Positions 50,110 through 59,208 of a stretch of DNA of 64,000 nucleotides are shown here, in pieces; position 1 is the stretch's first letter, and the number at the start of each line of letters is the position of its first letter. The position numbers were made by a program, and so were the translations under genes. Below the pieces are notes generated by a model, which worked only from the letters and a program-made list of their open reading frames with translations, had not been told where the DNA came from and did no database searches. This DNA is from JBOZRQ01 sp050789255 (GTDB taxonomy: Bacteria; Bacillota; Sulfobacillia; Symbiobacteriales; Symbiobacteriaceae): positions 186,001 through 250,000 of the forward strand of contig JBOZRQ010000025.1 of NCBI GenBank assembly GCA_050789255.1, given 5' to 3'.

Positions 50110-50406
50110 ATGGCCAAAGGGCAACATCAGCCCAAAGTGAAGAAGGTTCCCCAGCGCATGTGCATGGGATGCGGACAGCTCAAGCCCAAAAAGGAGCTGC
50201 TGCGGGTCGTGCGCACGCCCGATGGCGTCATCGAACTGGATCCCTCCCCTGCCGGGAAGAAACCGGGTCGTGGCGCCTACCTCTGCCCTCGCCGTGAGTG
50301 CCTGGCACTGGCGGTCAAGGCAAAGCGCCTGGAACGGGCGCTTGAACACCCCATCTCTGACGAGGTGTGGGCTAAGCTGGAAGCGGGGATGGTGATACCG
50401 GGTTGA
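50110..50406 (+). CDS. rnpM: YlxR/RnpM-family protein
   Basis: A 98-residue protein of the YlxR fold with RMCMGCGQLKPKKELLRVV and the later RGAYLCPRRECLALAVK. The B. subtilis homologue RnpM binds RNase P RNA and inhibits it. The ATG at 50110 is preferred to an in-frame GTG at 50101. It sits between nusA and ylxQ as usual. Confidence 0.93.
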   Translation: MAKGQHQPKVKKVPQRMCMGCGQLKPKKELLRVVRTPDGVIELDPSPAGKKPGRGAYLCPRRECLALAVKAKRLERALEHPISDEVWAKLEAGMVIPG

Positions 50407-50738
50407 TCCCACAGTCCCTACATTCGCTGCTGGGGCTTTGCCAACGAGCCGGCAAGATGGCATCCGGGGATCTGGCGGCCGAACAGGCGCTGAAGAAGCG
50501 GAAGGCCGAACTGCTCATCCTGGCGGAGGACGCCAGCGAGCGAACGCGTGAAAAGTTCCTGGAACTGGCTGAGCGTACTGGGGTGCGGTGCTTCTCTGTA
50601 GGCACTCGCGACGAACTGGGGGGAGCGGTGGGCAAGTCCCACCGTGCAGCGCTGGTCGTTCAGTCCAGGGACTTCGCCAACGGCATCGTCGGGCTTCTCA
50701 CCAAGGAGGGCCTGACGTCGCTCACGGGACGGGGGTGA
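50403..50738 (+). CDS. ylxQ: L7Ae-family ribosomal protein YlxQ
   Basis: A 111-residue protein of the L7Ae/L30e RNA-binding superfamily, with the early LLGLCQRAGKMASGDLAAEQALK and AELLILAEDASERTREKF. The start is TTG at 50403 and overlaps ylxR by four bases, so they are coupled. The homologues bind kink-turn-like RNA; the cellular target here is unproven. Confidence 0.9.
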   Translation: MIPQSLHSLLGLCQRAGKMASGDLAAEQALKKRKAELLILAEDASERTREKFLELAERTGVRCFSVGTRDELGGAVGKSHRAALVVQSRDFANGIVGLLTKEGLTSLTGRG

Positions 50739-50742
50739 TTCG

Positions 50743-53700
50743 GTGGAGCCCAAACTGCGTGTATTTGAACTGGCTAAAGAGCTAAATGTGGACTCCAAAC
50801 GCGTGATGGATGTCCTTCAAACTTTGAATGTGGAAGTGAAAAATCATATGAGTACCGTTGATCAAGATACCGCTGAGAAGGTGACCGAAGCAGTAAAGCG
50901 AACCCCAGCGAAAAAGGCCGGGGCTCCCGCCGAAGCTGCCAAGGCCGCTAAGCCGGCGGATACGAATAAGCCTGCCCGGGAGGCAAACCCCGCCAAGGCG
51001 TCCCTGCTGGACGATTTCTTTGGCGCTGGCACCAAGCCCCGGCAGAAGGTAGAGGACATGAAGCGGGAGCTTCGCCCGCTGACCGAGCGTCGCCCGCTAG
51101 CTGAGCGGCGCCCTGTCACCGAGCGCCCCGCCGTTTCGGAGCGCCCCGCTGTGGCCGAGCGTCCGGTCGTTGCTGAACGGCCGGCCCCTGTCGCACGGCC
51201 TGCAGCTCCTGCCGCTTCCACCGCTCCTGTCGCCGACCGTCCGGCCCGCCCGGTGGCCGCTGCGGCGCCTGCCGCTCCGGCCCCCGAGGCCGCCAAGGCG
51301 CCGGAGCCCGTCAAGGCACCGGAGCCTGTAGTGGTCGCTCCCGAGCCGGTGGTCGTCGCCGAGGCTCCCGCTCCCGAGGCGCCGAAGGCTGCCGTCATCG
51401 CTGAGCCCGAGGCCCCCGAGGCCCCCGCGGCCGCCCCGGCCCCGGCTCCCGAGCCGGTCGTCGCCGAGGCTCCCGCCCATGAGGCCGCTGAGGCCGAGGG
51501 CGATGAGGCCCAGGCTCACCGCCTGGCTGCCGGCCCGACCCGCCCGCTGCCGGCCGGCCCCGCTGCGGCGCCCCGGCTGGGCGCCCCCGGCCTGCCCCGG
51601 CCCGCCGGCGCCGGCGCAGCCGCCGGTGCTGGCAACGTTGGTCTACCCACCCGGCCGGTCCCCGGCGGTCCCGCTGCCGCTGAGCGTCCCGCCGGCGTCA
51701 TGGGCCTGCCGACCCGCCCGGTCCCCGGCGCTCCTGCCGCTGCGGCTCCCGCCGGTCCGTCCGGCATCGGCCTGCCCAGCCGGCCCGTGCCCGGCGGCCC
51801 TGCCGCCGCTGGCCCCCGCCCGGCCCTCGGCGGCCCCCGCCCCGGCGGCGTGGGCAGCGGTATCGGCCTGCCTGGCCGTCCCGGCACCGGCGCTCCCGCT
51901 GGCGGCCCCCGCCCTGGCGGCTTCGGCGGCCCCCGCCCCGGCGGCTTCGGCCGTGGCGGCGCCCGTGGCCCTGGCGGCGCCCTGAACATTCCCAAGGTCG
52001 ACCCCAAGGTGGCCGAAACCGCCAAGCCTGCAGAAGGCAAGCGTCCCATCGGCCAGGGCGGCGACCGCAAGAAGGGCGACGCCTTCACCAAGCGTGAAAC
52101 GGCGGCCTCCCGCCCGTCCGAAGAGAAGCTGTTTGGCCGGCGCCCCGGCGGCGCCAAGTCCTCCGTGGTGGAGCGCCGCAGCCTCAAGCCGATCACCATC
52201 GAAGGCCCCATGACCGTCAAGGACCTCGCCCACGAAATGGGCGTCACCGGCGCCGAAGTGATCAAGAAGCTGCTCATCGGCTTCGGCATCATGGCCACGG
52301 TGAACCAGGAGCTCGACACCGACACCTGTGTCCTCGTGGCCGGCGAGTTCGGCGTTGAGGTAACGGTCAAGCAGGTCGAGAACGTGGCCGAGGAGTACGA
52401 AAAGGTCACCGACGTGGAGGAGGCCGACGAGCTCAAGGAGCCGCGCCACCCGGTCGTCACCATCATGGGCCACGTCGACCACGGCAAGACCTCGCTGCTC
52501 GACGCCATCCGTGAGGCCAAGGTTGCTGCGGGCGAAGCCGGCGGCATCACCCAGCACATCGGTGCGTACGAAGTTGAGCTCAACGGCCGGAAGATCACCT
52601 TCCTCGACACCCCCGGCCACGAGGCGTTTACCGCCATGCGTGCCCGCGGCGCCAACGTCACCGACATCGCCGTCCTCGTGGTCGCGGCCGACGACTCGGT
52701 CATGCCGCAGACCATCGAATCGATCAACCATGCCAAGGCTGCCGGCGTGCCGATCCTGGTCGCCGTCAACAAGATCGACAAGCCGCAGGCCAACCCGGAC
52801 AAGGTCAAGCAGGACCTGACCGCCCACGGCCTGATCACCGAAGAGTGGGGCGGCGAGACCATCATGGTCCCCGTCTCCGCCAAGCAGGGCACCAACCTCG
52901 ACCTGCTGCTTGAGAACATCCTGATCCTCGCCGAGGTGCAGGAGCTGAAGGCCAACCCGAACAAGGAGGCCCGCGGCACCATCCTCGAAGCCGAGCTCGA
53001 TAAGGCTCGCGGTCCGGTCGCCACCGTGCTGGTGCAGGCCGGTACCCTCAACAACGGCGACGTCTTTGTCGCTGGCACCGCCTGGGGCCGTGTCCGTGCG
53101 ATGTTCGACCATCGCGGCCGCAAGCTCCGCAGCGCTGGCCCGTCCACCCCGGTCCGCATCCTTGGCTTCAACTCGGTCCCCGCCGCCGGTGATGTCTTCC
53201 GGGTCGCCCCGGACGAGAAGATCGCCCGCGAGATCGCCGAGAAGCGCCAGGCGGCCGCTCAGGCCGAGCGCCAGGGCACCAAGGCCATGTCGCTGGAGGA
53301 CTTCATGTCCAAGGTGGCCGAGGGCGAGGTCAAGGACCTCAACCTCATCGTCAAGGCCGACGTGCAGGGCTCTGCCGAAGCGCTTCGCGGCCAGCTGGAG
53401 AAGCTGCGCAACGAAGAGGTCCAGGTCAAGATCATCCACAGCGCCGTCGGCGCCATTACCGAGTCTGACGTTATGCTGGCCCTCACCTCGAAGGCGATCA
53501 TCATCGGCTTCAACGTGCGGCCGGATGACCGTGCGGGCCGTGCCGGCGCCGACCAGGGCGTCGACATCCGCACCTACGACGTCATCTACAACGTGGTCGA
53601 TGACATCAAGGCAGCCATGACCGGCATGCTGGCCCCCAAGATCGAGGAGAACATCCTCGGTCGGGCCGAGGTCCGCGAGACCTTCAAGGTGCCCAAGGTG

Positions 53701-53940
53701 GGCATCGCCGCCGGTTGCATGGTGGTCAATGGCAAGGTCACCCGCAACGCCAAGTACCGGCTCATCCGGGACGGCGTGGTGGTCTGGTCGGGCGAAATCA
53801 ACGCCCTGCGCCGCTTCAAGGATGAGGTCCGCGAGGTGGCCGAAGGCTACGAGTGCGGCATCACCCTTGAAAAGTTCCAGGACTTCAAGCCCGGCGACCT
53901 CCTGGAGGCTTACGAGCTGAAGGAAGTAAAGGCTGGCTAA
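50743..53940 (+). CDS. infB: Translation initiation factor IF-2
   Basis: A 1065-residue GTPase. Residues 1-50 are the IF2 N-terminal helical domain (VFELAKELNVDSKRVMDVLQ). Residues about 60-460 are low-complexity Ala/Pro/Gly/Glu sequence with repeated ERPAVAERP and RPVPGGPAAA units. The G domain has GHVDHGKTSLLDAIR, DTPGHEAF and NKIDKP, followed by domains II-IV. It places initiator tRNA on the 30S subunit. The start is GTG at 50743. The N-terminal linker is unusually long and G+C-rich. Confidence 0.96.
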   Translation: MEPKLRVFELAKELNVDSKRVMDVLQTLNVEVKNHMSTVDQDTAEKVTEAVKRTPAKKAGAPAEAAKAAKPADTNKPAREANPAKASLLDDFFGAGTKPRQKVEDMKRELRPLTERRPLAERRPVTERPAVSERPAVAERPVVAERPAPVARPAAPAASTAPVADRPARPVAAAAPAAPAPEAAKAPEPVKAPEPVVVAPEPVVVAEAPAPEAPKAAVIAEPEAPEAPAAAPAPAPEPVVAEAPAHEAAEAEGDEAQAHRLAAGPTRPLPAGPAAAPRLGAPGLPRPAGAGAAAGAGNVGLPTRPVPGGPAAAERPAGVMGLPTRPVPGAPAAAAPAGPSGIGLPSRPVPGGPAAAGPRPALGGPRPGGVGSGIGLPGRPGTGAPAGGPRPGGFGGPRPGGFGRGGARGPGGALNIPKVDPKVAETAKPAEGKRPIGQGGDRKKGDAFTKRETAASRPSEEKLFGRRPGGAKSSVVERRSLKPITIEGPMTVKDLAHEMGVTGAEVIKKLLIGFGIMATVNQELDTDTCVLVAGEFGVEVTVKQVENVAEEYEKVTDVEEADELKEPRHPVVTIMGHVDHGKTSLLDAIREAKVAAGEAGGITQHIGAYEVELNGRKITFLDTPGHEAFTAMRARGANVTDIAVLVVAADDSVMPQTIESINHAKAAGVPILVAVNKIDKPQANPDKVKQDLTAHGLITEEWGGETIMVPVSAKQGTNLDLLLENILILAEVQELKANPNKEARGTILEAELDKARGPVATVLVQAGTLNNGDVFVAGTAWGRVRAMFDHRGRKLRSAGPSTPVRILGFNSVPAAGDVFRVAPDEKIAREIAEKRQAAAQAERQGTKAMSLEDFMSKVAEGEVKDLNLIVKADVQGSAEALRGQLEKLRNEEVQVKIIHSAVGAITESDVMLALTSKAIIIGFNVRPDDRAGRAGADQGVDIRTYDVIYNVVDDIKAAMTGMLAPKIEENILGRAEVRETFKVPKVGIAAGCMVVNGKVTRNAKYRLIRDGVVVWSGEINALRRFKDEVREVAEGYECGITLEKFQDFKPGDLLEAYELKEVKAG

Positions 53941-53948
53941 GACTCGGA

Positions 53949-53989
53949 CCCCGGGCCGGGGGTGGCTGTAGCCGCCACCCGGCCCTTCT
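53949..53989 (+). repeat. Strong hairpin between infB and ylxP
   Basis: GGGCCGGGGGTGGC pairs with GCCACCCGGCCC with a two-base bulge in the left arm. The T-run after it is weak, so it may be a processing or attenuation hairpin more than a full terminator. Confidence 0.55.
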
Positions 53990-54009
53990 ACATACTGGAG
54001 GGTCTGCTA

Positions 54010-54291
54010 GTGGTCATCGCTGCCATCCGGCTCGAGCTGTCCATCCCGCACGCCGGCTCGCTGAAGGCGAAACGGCAGGTTCTAAACAGCCTGCTCGACA
54101 AGGTCCGGACCCGGTTCGGCGCCGCCGTGGCCGAGGTGGGGGACCAGGACCTCTGGCAGCGCTCCGTTGTAGGGATCGCCCTGGTCTCCGGCGAGGAGCA
54201 CCACGTGCGCGACATGGCTGCCAAGGTGACAGGTTTCGTCGAAGCCCACTGGGAGGGCGAGGTCTGTGCCATTGATGTGGAGATACTGTGA
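54010..54291 (+). CDS. ylxP: DUF503-family protein YlxP
   Basis: A 93-residue protein with the DUF503 pattern IRLELSIPHAGSLKAKRQVL and AAVAEVGDQDLWQRSVVGIA. The GTG at 54010 has GGAGGG seven bases upstream and gives the usual family start; the earlier GTG at 53962 would read through the hairpin. Homologues lie between infB and rbfA in many Firmicutes; a role with ribosome assembly is suggested by position only. Confidence 0.86.
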   Translation: MVIAAIRLELSIPHAGSLKAKRQVLNSLLDKVRTRFGAAVAEVGDQDLWQRSVVGIALVSGEEHHVRDMAAKVTGFVEAHWEGEVCAIDVEIL

Positions 54292-54315
54292 AGAAACAAG
54301 GAGCGTGATTGATAA

Positions 54316-54675
54316 ATGTCGACACAGCGTGCCGCCCGCGTGGGCGAGCAGATGCGTGAAGAGCTTGCCAAGCTGATTCGTGAGCTCAAGGACCCGCGCG
54401 TGGGGTTCATCTCCGTCGTGAAGGTGGAGGTCTCGGGTGACCTGCGCCATGCCAAGGTGTACGCCAGCGTCATGGGCAACGAGCAGCAGAAGAAGGACTC
54501 CATGAAGGGTCTCGCGAGCGCTTCGGGCTTCCTGCGCAGCGAGCTGTCGCAGATCATGCGGCTGCGCTACGTGCCCGAGCTGCACTTCGAGCTCGACGAG
54601 TCGATCGAACACGGTTCCCGCATCGCAAAACTGCTTGTGCAGGTGCAGCAAGAGCAGGGGGATAAGCGTGAGTAA
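54316..54675 (+). CDS. rbfA: Ribosome-binding factor A
   Basis: A 119-residue KH-like protein with the family start RAARVGEQMREELAKLI and the motif LRHAKVYASVMG. RbfA binds the 30S subunit near helix 44 during late assembly. AAGGAG precedes the ATG. It overlaps the nrnA gene by eight bases. Confidence 0.95.
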   Translation: MSTQRAARVGEQMREELAKLIRELKDPRVGFISVVKVEVSGDLRHAKVYASVMGNEQQKKDSMKGLASASGFLRSELSQIMRLRYVPELHFELDESIEHGSRIAKLLVQVQQEQGDKRE

Positions 54676-55639
54676 GGATATCGGTTTGGCGGAAGCCGCC
54701 CAGATGATTCAGGAGGCCGATCGGATTCTCTTCTTCCTGCACGTGGCGCCGGACGGCGACTCGATCGGGTCGACGCTCGGCATGGTGCGGGCGCTCCGGC
54801 AGGCTGGCAAGACCGCGATCATCGTGGGGGTCGATCCGGTGCCCCGGATTTACCACTTCCTGCCTGGCTGGGACACGCTCTTCGTCCCCTGGGATCAGGT
54901 GGAGGGCGAGTGGGATCTGGCCTGCTTCCTCGACTGCGGCGACCTGCAGCGGGTCGGCGCCGCCGAGCCGGTGGTCCGCAAGGCTAAGCGGAACCTGAAC
55001 GTCGATCACCACGCCACCAACACCGCTTACGGGGAGTACAACTACCTGGACTTCTCGGCGGCGGCGGTGGGCGAGCTGGCCTACCTGCTCCTCCGGCAGA
55101 TGAACCTGCCGATCGACACCGAGATCGCCACCTGCCTCTACACCTCCATCGTGGCGGACACCGGCGGCTTCCGGTACGACTCCACGGGACCTGGCACGCA
55201 CCGGATCGCGGCCGACCTGCTGGAGGCCGGTGCGAAGCCCTACGAGGTGGCCAGCGCCATCTGGGAGAATGAATCCCTGGCACGGCTCGCCCTGCTTTCC
55301 CGCGCTCTGGCGACGCTTCAGCTGGACCCCACCGGCAAGGTGGCCTGGATCTACATCACCCGCGAGATGATGGAGCAGACCGGCGCCCGGGATGAGGACG
55401 CCGAGGGCATCGTCAACTACGCTCGCTCCATCGCCGGGGTTGAGGTCGGCCTCTGCTTCAGGGAGGCCGGCGACGGCCGTGTGCGGGTTGGCCTGCGCTC
55501 CCGCCGCCAGATCGACGTGGGCGCCGTGGCGGTCTGCTTCGGCGGCGGCGGTCACGCCCGGGCCTCGGGCTGCACCTTCTTCGGCACCGTCGACGAAGCC
55601 CGCAGCCAGATCGTGCCCAAAGTGCTGGAAGCCTTTTAG
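54668..55639 (+). CDS. nrnA: DHH-family nanoRNase/pAp phosphatase NrnA
   Basis: A 323-residue DHH phosphoesterase. Motif I with APDGDSIGS, the LDCGD motif and the name-giving VDHHATN are visible; the C-terminal DHHA1 domain ends with CFGGGGHARASGC. The family degrades short RNAs and pAp with manganese. The GTG at 54668 overlaps rbfA and has AGGGGGA upstream. Confidence 0.94.
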   Translation: MSKDIGLAEAAQMIQEADRILFFLHVAPDGDSIGSTLGMVRALRQAGKTAIIVGVDPVPRIYHFLPGWDTLFVPWDQVEGEWDLACFLDCGDLQRVGAAEPVVRKAKRNLNVDHHATNTAYGEYNYLDFSAAAVGELAYLLLRQMNLPIDTEIATCLYTSIVADTGGFRYDSTGPGTHRIAADLLEAGAKPYEVASAIWENESLARLALLSRALATLQLDPTGKVAWIYITREMMEQTGARDEDAEGIVNYARSIAGVEVGLCFREAGDGRVRVGLRSRRQIDVGAVAVCFGGGGHARASGCTFFGTVDEARSQIVPKVLEAF

Positions 55640-55640
55640 C

Positions 55641-56507
55641 ATGGACGGCATCCTCAACCTGCTCAAGCCGCCGGGCATGACCTCCCACGACGTGGTCAGC
55701 GTGGTGAGGCGCAGCCTGGGTATCAAGAAGGTCGGCCATACCGGAACCCTTGACCCCGGCGTCGCGGGGGTGCTCCCCATCTGCGTGGGGCGGGCGACCC
55801 GGCTGGCCGAGTTTATCACTGGTGAAGACAAAGCCTATCGCGCAGAGATCACCTTTGGCGTCACCACCGACACGCAGGACTCCTTCGGCGAGGTGACGTC
55901 CGAGAAGGACGCCTCGCACCTGACCCGCGGCGATGTTGCCTACATGCTGACCCGTTTCCACGGGCAGATCATGCAGGTGCCGCCCATGGTCAGCGCGGTG
56001 AAGGTGGCCGGCAAGCGGCTCTACGAGCTCGCCCGGGAGGGCGTGGAGGTGGAGCGCCAGGCGCGCCCCGTCACCATTCACAAGCTCCAGTTGCTCAGCT
56101 TCCGGCCCGGACCGCATCCGGTGGCGATGGTGGACGTGGTCTGCTCCAAGGGCACCTACGTCCGGACCCTGGCGGCAGACCTCGGCGATAAGCTGGGGGT
56201 CGGCGCCCACATGTCGCACCTGGTCCGCACCCGGTCGGGTTCATACACCCTGGCGGATGCCGATACCCTGGAGGACCTGATCGCGGGCAAAGCCCGGATG
56301 ATGTCCCCGGCTTCGGCGCTGGGCGACATGCCGCGCATCGCCGTGGCGGGCGCCGCGGCCGAGCGGCTGACCCATGGGGTGGCGCCCCGTCTCTCTGTGG
56401 GCCATCCTGACGGTACTACGATTGCACTACTGAGCCAGGACGGCGACCTGCTGGCCCTGGCCGAGGCTTCCGCCGGGTCTGTTAAGCTACTGAAAGTATT
56501 TGCATAA
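55641..56507 (+). CDS. truB: tRNA pseudouridine-55 synthase
   Basis: A 288-residue enzyme with catalytic Asp38 in GHTGTLDPGVAGVLP and the start MDGILNLLKPPGMTSHD. The C-terminal part (about 210-288) is shorter than a full PUA domain. It makes pseudouridine 55 in the tRNA T-loop. The ATG lies one base after the nrnA stop and has only a weak ribosome-binding site, so it is likely coupled. Confidence 0.95.
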   Translation: MDGILNLLKPPGMTSHDVVSVVRRSLGIKKVGHTGTLDPGVAGVLPICVGRATRLAEFITGEDKAYRAEITFGVTTDTQDSFGEVTSEKDASHLTRGDVAYMLTRFHGQIMQVPPMVSAVKVAGKRLYELAREGVEVERQARPVTIHKLQLLSFRPGPHPVAMVDVVCSKGTYVRTLAADLGDKLGVGAHMSHLVRTRSGSYTLADADTLEDLIAGKARMMSPASALGDMPRIAVAGAAAERLTHGVAPRLSVGHPDGTTIALLSQDGDLLALAEASAGSVKLLKVFA

Positions 56508-56518
56508 GGGGTCGCAGC

Positions 56519-57505
56519 ATGGAGTTAGTTGCTAGTACCCGCGGGGTATCCGACCGGGAGAAGGGCACGCTGGTCGCCATCGGCAAGTGGGACGGGGTGC
56601 ACCTCGCTCACCAGGCGGTCATCGCCAGCCTGGTCTCCGAGGCCCGGGCGACCGGCCTCCGCTCGGTTGTGACGGGCTTTCACCCGCTGCCCATGGCCGT
56701 ACTGCGCCCGAACGAGGCGCCCCCCGTACTGCAGACCCTGGAGGAGCGGGCGGAGACACTGGCCGCCATGGGCGTCGACACGCACCTGGTCTTCCCGTTC
56801 GACCCGACCTTCGCCGATATGAGCCCCGAAGGCTTTGTCCGGGATGTGCTCGTTGGCGAACTGAACGTCCGCAAGGTGATGGTTGGCTTCAACTTCACCT
56901 TCGGTCGGGGCGGCCGGGGGACCGCAGCCACACTCAAACAACTCTGCGAGGGTCACGGCGTGCCGGTGCAGATCTTCGAGCCGGTCCGTATCGGTGGGGA
57001 GAACGTCTCCAGCACGGAGACGCGCTTCTACGTAGCCAGCGGCGAGATGGAGCGGGCCGCCAGGCTCCTGGGCCGCCCCTTCGCCATCACGGGCATGGTG
57101 GTGGGGGGCGACAAACGCGGCCGCACCATCGGATTTCCCACCGCGAACCTGCATCTACCGCAGCGGCGCCAATTGCCGGCGACCGGAGTCTATGTGGCCC
57201 GGGTCACCGTGCTCAGCAGCCCGAGCCCCTGCGCCGGTCCCCTGCCCTGTGCCGTGGCGCCCCGTTCCGGCGAGGTGTTCGGCGCAATGCTCAACCTTGG
57301 CCTGCGCCCCACCTTCCAGGGCAGCGACCTTCGCTGTGAGGTCCACCTGCTGGATTTCTCCGGCGACCTGTACGGCCGGGAGCTGCGGGTGGAGTTCCTG
57401 CACCGGCTGCGAGGCGAGCAGGCCTTCCAGGGAATCGAGGCCCTAAGAGCCCAGTTGGCGGCGGATGAGGCCGCAACTCGGGCATACTTAGCTCACCATG
57501 AGTAA
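56519..57505 (+). CDS. ribF: Bifunctional riboflavin kinase/FMN adenylyltransferase
   Basis: A 328-residue enzyme making FMN and then FAD. The N-terminal adenylyltransferase domain has the GKWDGVHLAHQ nucleotide motif (usual form GxFDGVHxGH) and VSSTETR (usual form ISSTRIR), both slightly divergent. The C-terminal kinase domain has KRGRTIGFPTANL. A short Cys/Pro-rich insertion is at about residues 238-252. It overlaps the pseudouridine synthase gene by eight bases. Confidence 0.93.
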   Translation: MELVASTRGVSDREKGTLVAIGKWDGVHLAHQAVIASLVSEARATGLRSVVTGFHPLPMAVLRPNEAPPVLQTLEERAETLAAMGVDTHLVFPFDPTFADMSPEGFVRDVLVGELNVRKVMVGFNFTFGRGGRGTAATLKQLCEGHGVPVQIFEPVRIGGENVSSTETRFYVASGEMERAARLLGRPFAITGMVVGGDKRGRTIGFPTANLHLPQRRQLPATGVYVARVTVLSSPSPCAGPLPCAVAPRSGEVFGAMLNLGLRPTFQGSDLRCEVHLLDFSGDLYGRELRVEFLHRLRGEQAFQGIEALRAQLAADEAATRAYLAHHE

Positions 57506-58223
57506 GGAACGACTGGACAAGGTCCTGGTCCACCTGAAGGTAGGCTCCCGGACGAAACTGAAGGAGATTGTCCGCCGCGGTCGTGTCACCGTGGACGGCG
57601 CCGTTGTCACCGACCCGGGGCTGCATGTGGATCCCGCTCTGCAAGTGATCGCCCTCGATGGGCAGCCGCTGAAGTACCAGCGCCACTATTACGTGATGCT
57701 CCACAAGCCCGGCGGCGTCATTACGGCGACCGAGGACCCCAACAAGCAGACGGTGATGGACGTCCTGCCGCCCGAGTTGCTTCACCCGAACCTCTTTCCG
57801 GTCGGCCGGCTGGACAAGGATACCGAGGGCCTGCTGCTGCTCACCACCGACGGGGAGCTCGGCCACCGGCTGCTCTCGCCCAAGTGGCACGTGGACAAGC
57901 GGTACCTCGCCCGGGTCGATGCGCCGCTGCAGGAGAGCGACATCCCCGCGTTTGCCGAGGGGATCGTGCTTGAAGATGGCTACCAGTGCATGCCGGCGAA
58001 GCTGGAGATCCTGGACCCCCAGGAGGCGATCGCCACGGTGCAGGAGGGCAAGTACCACCAGGTGAAGCGGATGTTTGGGGTGCGCGGCAAGCCCGTGGTC
58101 TACCTCAAGCGGCTCTCCATGGGACCCCTTTCGCTTGGGGATCTGCCGCTGGGCGCCGCCCGGCCGCTGGAACCCTCGGAAGTGGCGGCGCTGTATGAAT
58201 CAGCCGGTCTTGCTCTACCCTGA
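57498..58223 (+). CDS. RsuA-family 16S rRNA pseudouridine synthase
   Basis: A 241-residue RsuA/RluB/E/F family enzyme. An S4 RNA-binding domain (RLDKVLVHLKVGSRTKLKEI) is followed by the catalytic motif VGRLDKDTEGLLLLT with Asp106. Length and motif fit RsuA, which modifies 16S U516, but the exact rRNA site cannot be set from sequence alone. It starts inside the end of ribF. The rpsO promoter overlaps its last codons. Confidence 0.88.
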   Translation: MSKERLDKVLVHLKVGSRTKLKEIVRRGRVTVDGAVVTDPGLHVDPALQVIALDGQPLKYQRHYYVMLHKPGGVITATEDPNKQTVMDVLPPELLHPNLFPVGRLDKDTEGLLLLTTDGELGHRLLSPKWHVDKRYLARVDAPLQESDIPAFAEGIVLEDGYQCMPAKLEILDPQEAIATVQEGKYHQVKRMFGVRGKPVVYLKRLSMGPLSLGDLPLGAARPLEPSEVAALYESAGLALP

Positions 58224-58335
58224 CAGCTGTGGTACACTAACCAAGGCGTCAATACCGGATAACTCGGTCTGCCGCAACTCCGGCGGCTTTCTGGGTGTCA
58301 CGGTTTGTCCCACATAACAAGGAGGGTTTATTACC
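58210..58335 (+). promoter_or_regulatory. Promoter and leader of rpsO
   Basis: TTGCTC at 58210-58215 and TACACT at 58233-58238 are 17 bases apart. The leader of about 90 bases contains the hairpin GCCGC/GCGGC near 58270-58290 and ends with AAGGAGGG. S15 often represses its own translation by binding its leader; here this is inference. Confidence 0.6.
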
Positions 58336-58602
58336 ATGGCTTTTTCGACCGAAAAGAAGGCCGCCATCATCGCTGAGTGGAAGCAGCACGAGGGCGACAC
58401 CGGCTCCCCCGAGGTTCAGATCGCCCTGCTCACCGCCCGCATCAACGAGCTCACCGAGCACCTGCGGGTGCACAAGAAGGACCACCACTCCCGTCGTGGC
58501 CTTCTGAAGATGGTCGGTCAGCGCAAGGCCCTTATGAACTACCTGGGCAGCGTCTCCATCGAGCGCCTTCACACCACGAAGTCCAAGCTGGGTATTCGCT
58601 AA
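58336..58602 (+). CDS. rpsO: 30S ribosomal protein S15
   Basis: An 88-residue S15 of exactly the usual length, with EHEGDTGSPEVQIALLT-type sequence (here KQHEGDTGSPEVQIALLT), the HKKDHHSRRGLL motif and RKALMNYL. It binds 16S rRNA helix 20-22. AAGGAGGG precedes the ATG. It is followed by a strong terminator with a TTCG loop. Confidence 0.98.
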   Translation: MAFSTEKKAAIIAEWKQHEGDTGSPEVQIALLTARINELTEHLRVHKKDHHSRRGLLKMVGQRKALMNYLGSVSIERLHTTKSKLGIR

Positions 58603-58607
58603 AGCAC

Positions 58608-58635
58608 AAGACCGGGCCTTCGGGCCCGGTCTTTC
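58608..58635 (+). terminator. Intrinsic terminator after rpsO
   Basis: AAGACCGGGCC and GGCCCGGTCTT form an 11-base-pair stem capped by a TTCG tetraloop, followed by TCT. Confidence 0.9.
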
Positions 58636-58698
58636 TATTCACCAAGCGAACGAATTACCTGCACACGCTGGTCTACATAGGCGAGAGGGGTGAGCAGT

Positions 58699-59208
58699 TT
58701 GGCCGTGGTTTCCGGCAGTAGTCGGGCCAGGTTCGCCGAGTTGTTCTCGCAGATGGCCCCCCGGCTCTACCGCACCGCCCTGGGCATCCTGGGCAATCCC
58801 CACGACGCAGCGGATGCGCTGCAGGAAGCGGGGCTGAAGGCCTTCCGATACATAGACACCCTGCACGACCCCGCCGCGGCGCCGGGCTGGTTCACCCGGA
58901 TTCTCATCAACGCCTGTCACGACCAGGCCATCCGCCGGGCCCGCGCCCTGCCCTTTGGACTCGTGCCACAGGGCGACGGGGCGGCGACCAGCGATTCGGA
59001 GACAGACTGGGCGCTGGTGCAGGCCCTGCAGCAGCTGCCTGCGGAGCAACGGATCACCGTGGTGCTCCGCTTCTTTCAGGATCTTTCCATCGCCCAGATC
59101 GCCGCCGTGACCGGGGTGCCCGAGGGCACGGTAAAGTCCCGGCTGCATACGGCGCTGGGCAAGCTGCGACAGATGATGAGCGAGGGCGCCAGGGAGGGAG
59201 CACGATGA
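58699..59208 (+). CDS. ECF-type RNA polymerase sigma factor
   Basis: A 169-residue sigma-70 family protein. Region 2 is PRLYRTALGILGNPHDAADALQE and region 4 LPAEQRITVVLRFFQDLSIAQ. It lacks region 3, as ECF factors do. TTG at 58699 has GAGGGG eight bases upstream and is preferred; GTG at 58690 would add three residues but overlaps that site. The anti-sigma gene overlaps its end by four bases. Its regulon is unknown. Confidence 0.88.
   Translation: MAVVSGSSRARFAELFSQMAPRLYRTALGILGNPHDAADALQEAGLKAFRYIDTLHDPAAAPGWFTRILINACHDQAIRRARALPFGLVPQGDGAATSDSETDWALVQALQQLPAEQRITVVLRFFQDLSIAQIAAVTGVPEGTVKSRLHTALGKLRQMMSEGAREGAR

Noticed and set aside
51516..53171. Reverse-strand ORF of 551 codons opposite infB
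   Set aside because: Low-complexity composition from the Ala/Pro/Gly-rich infB linker on the other strand; not a gene.
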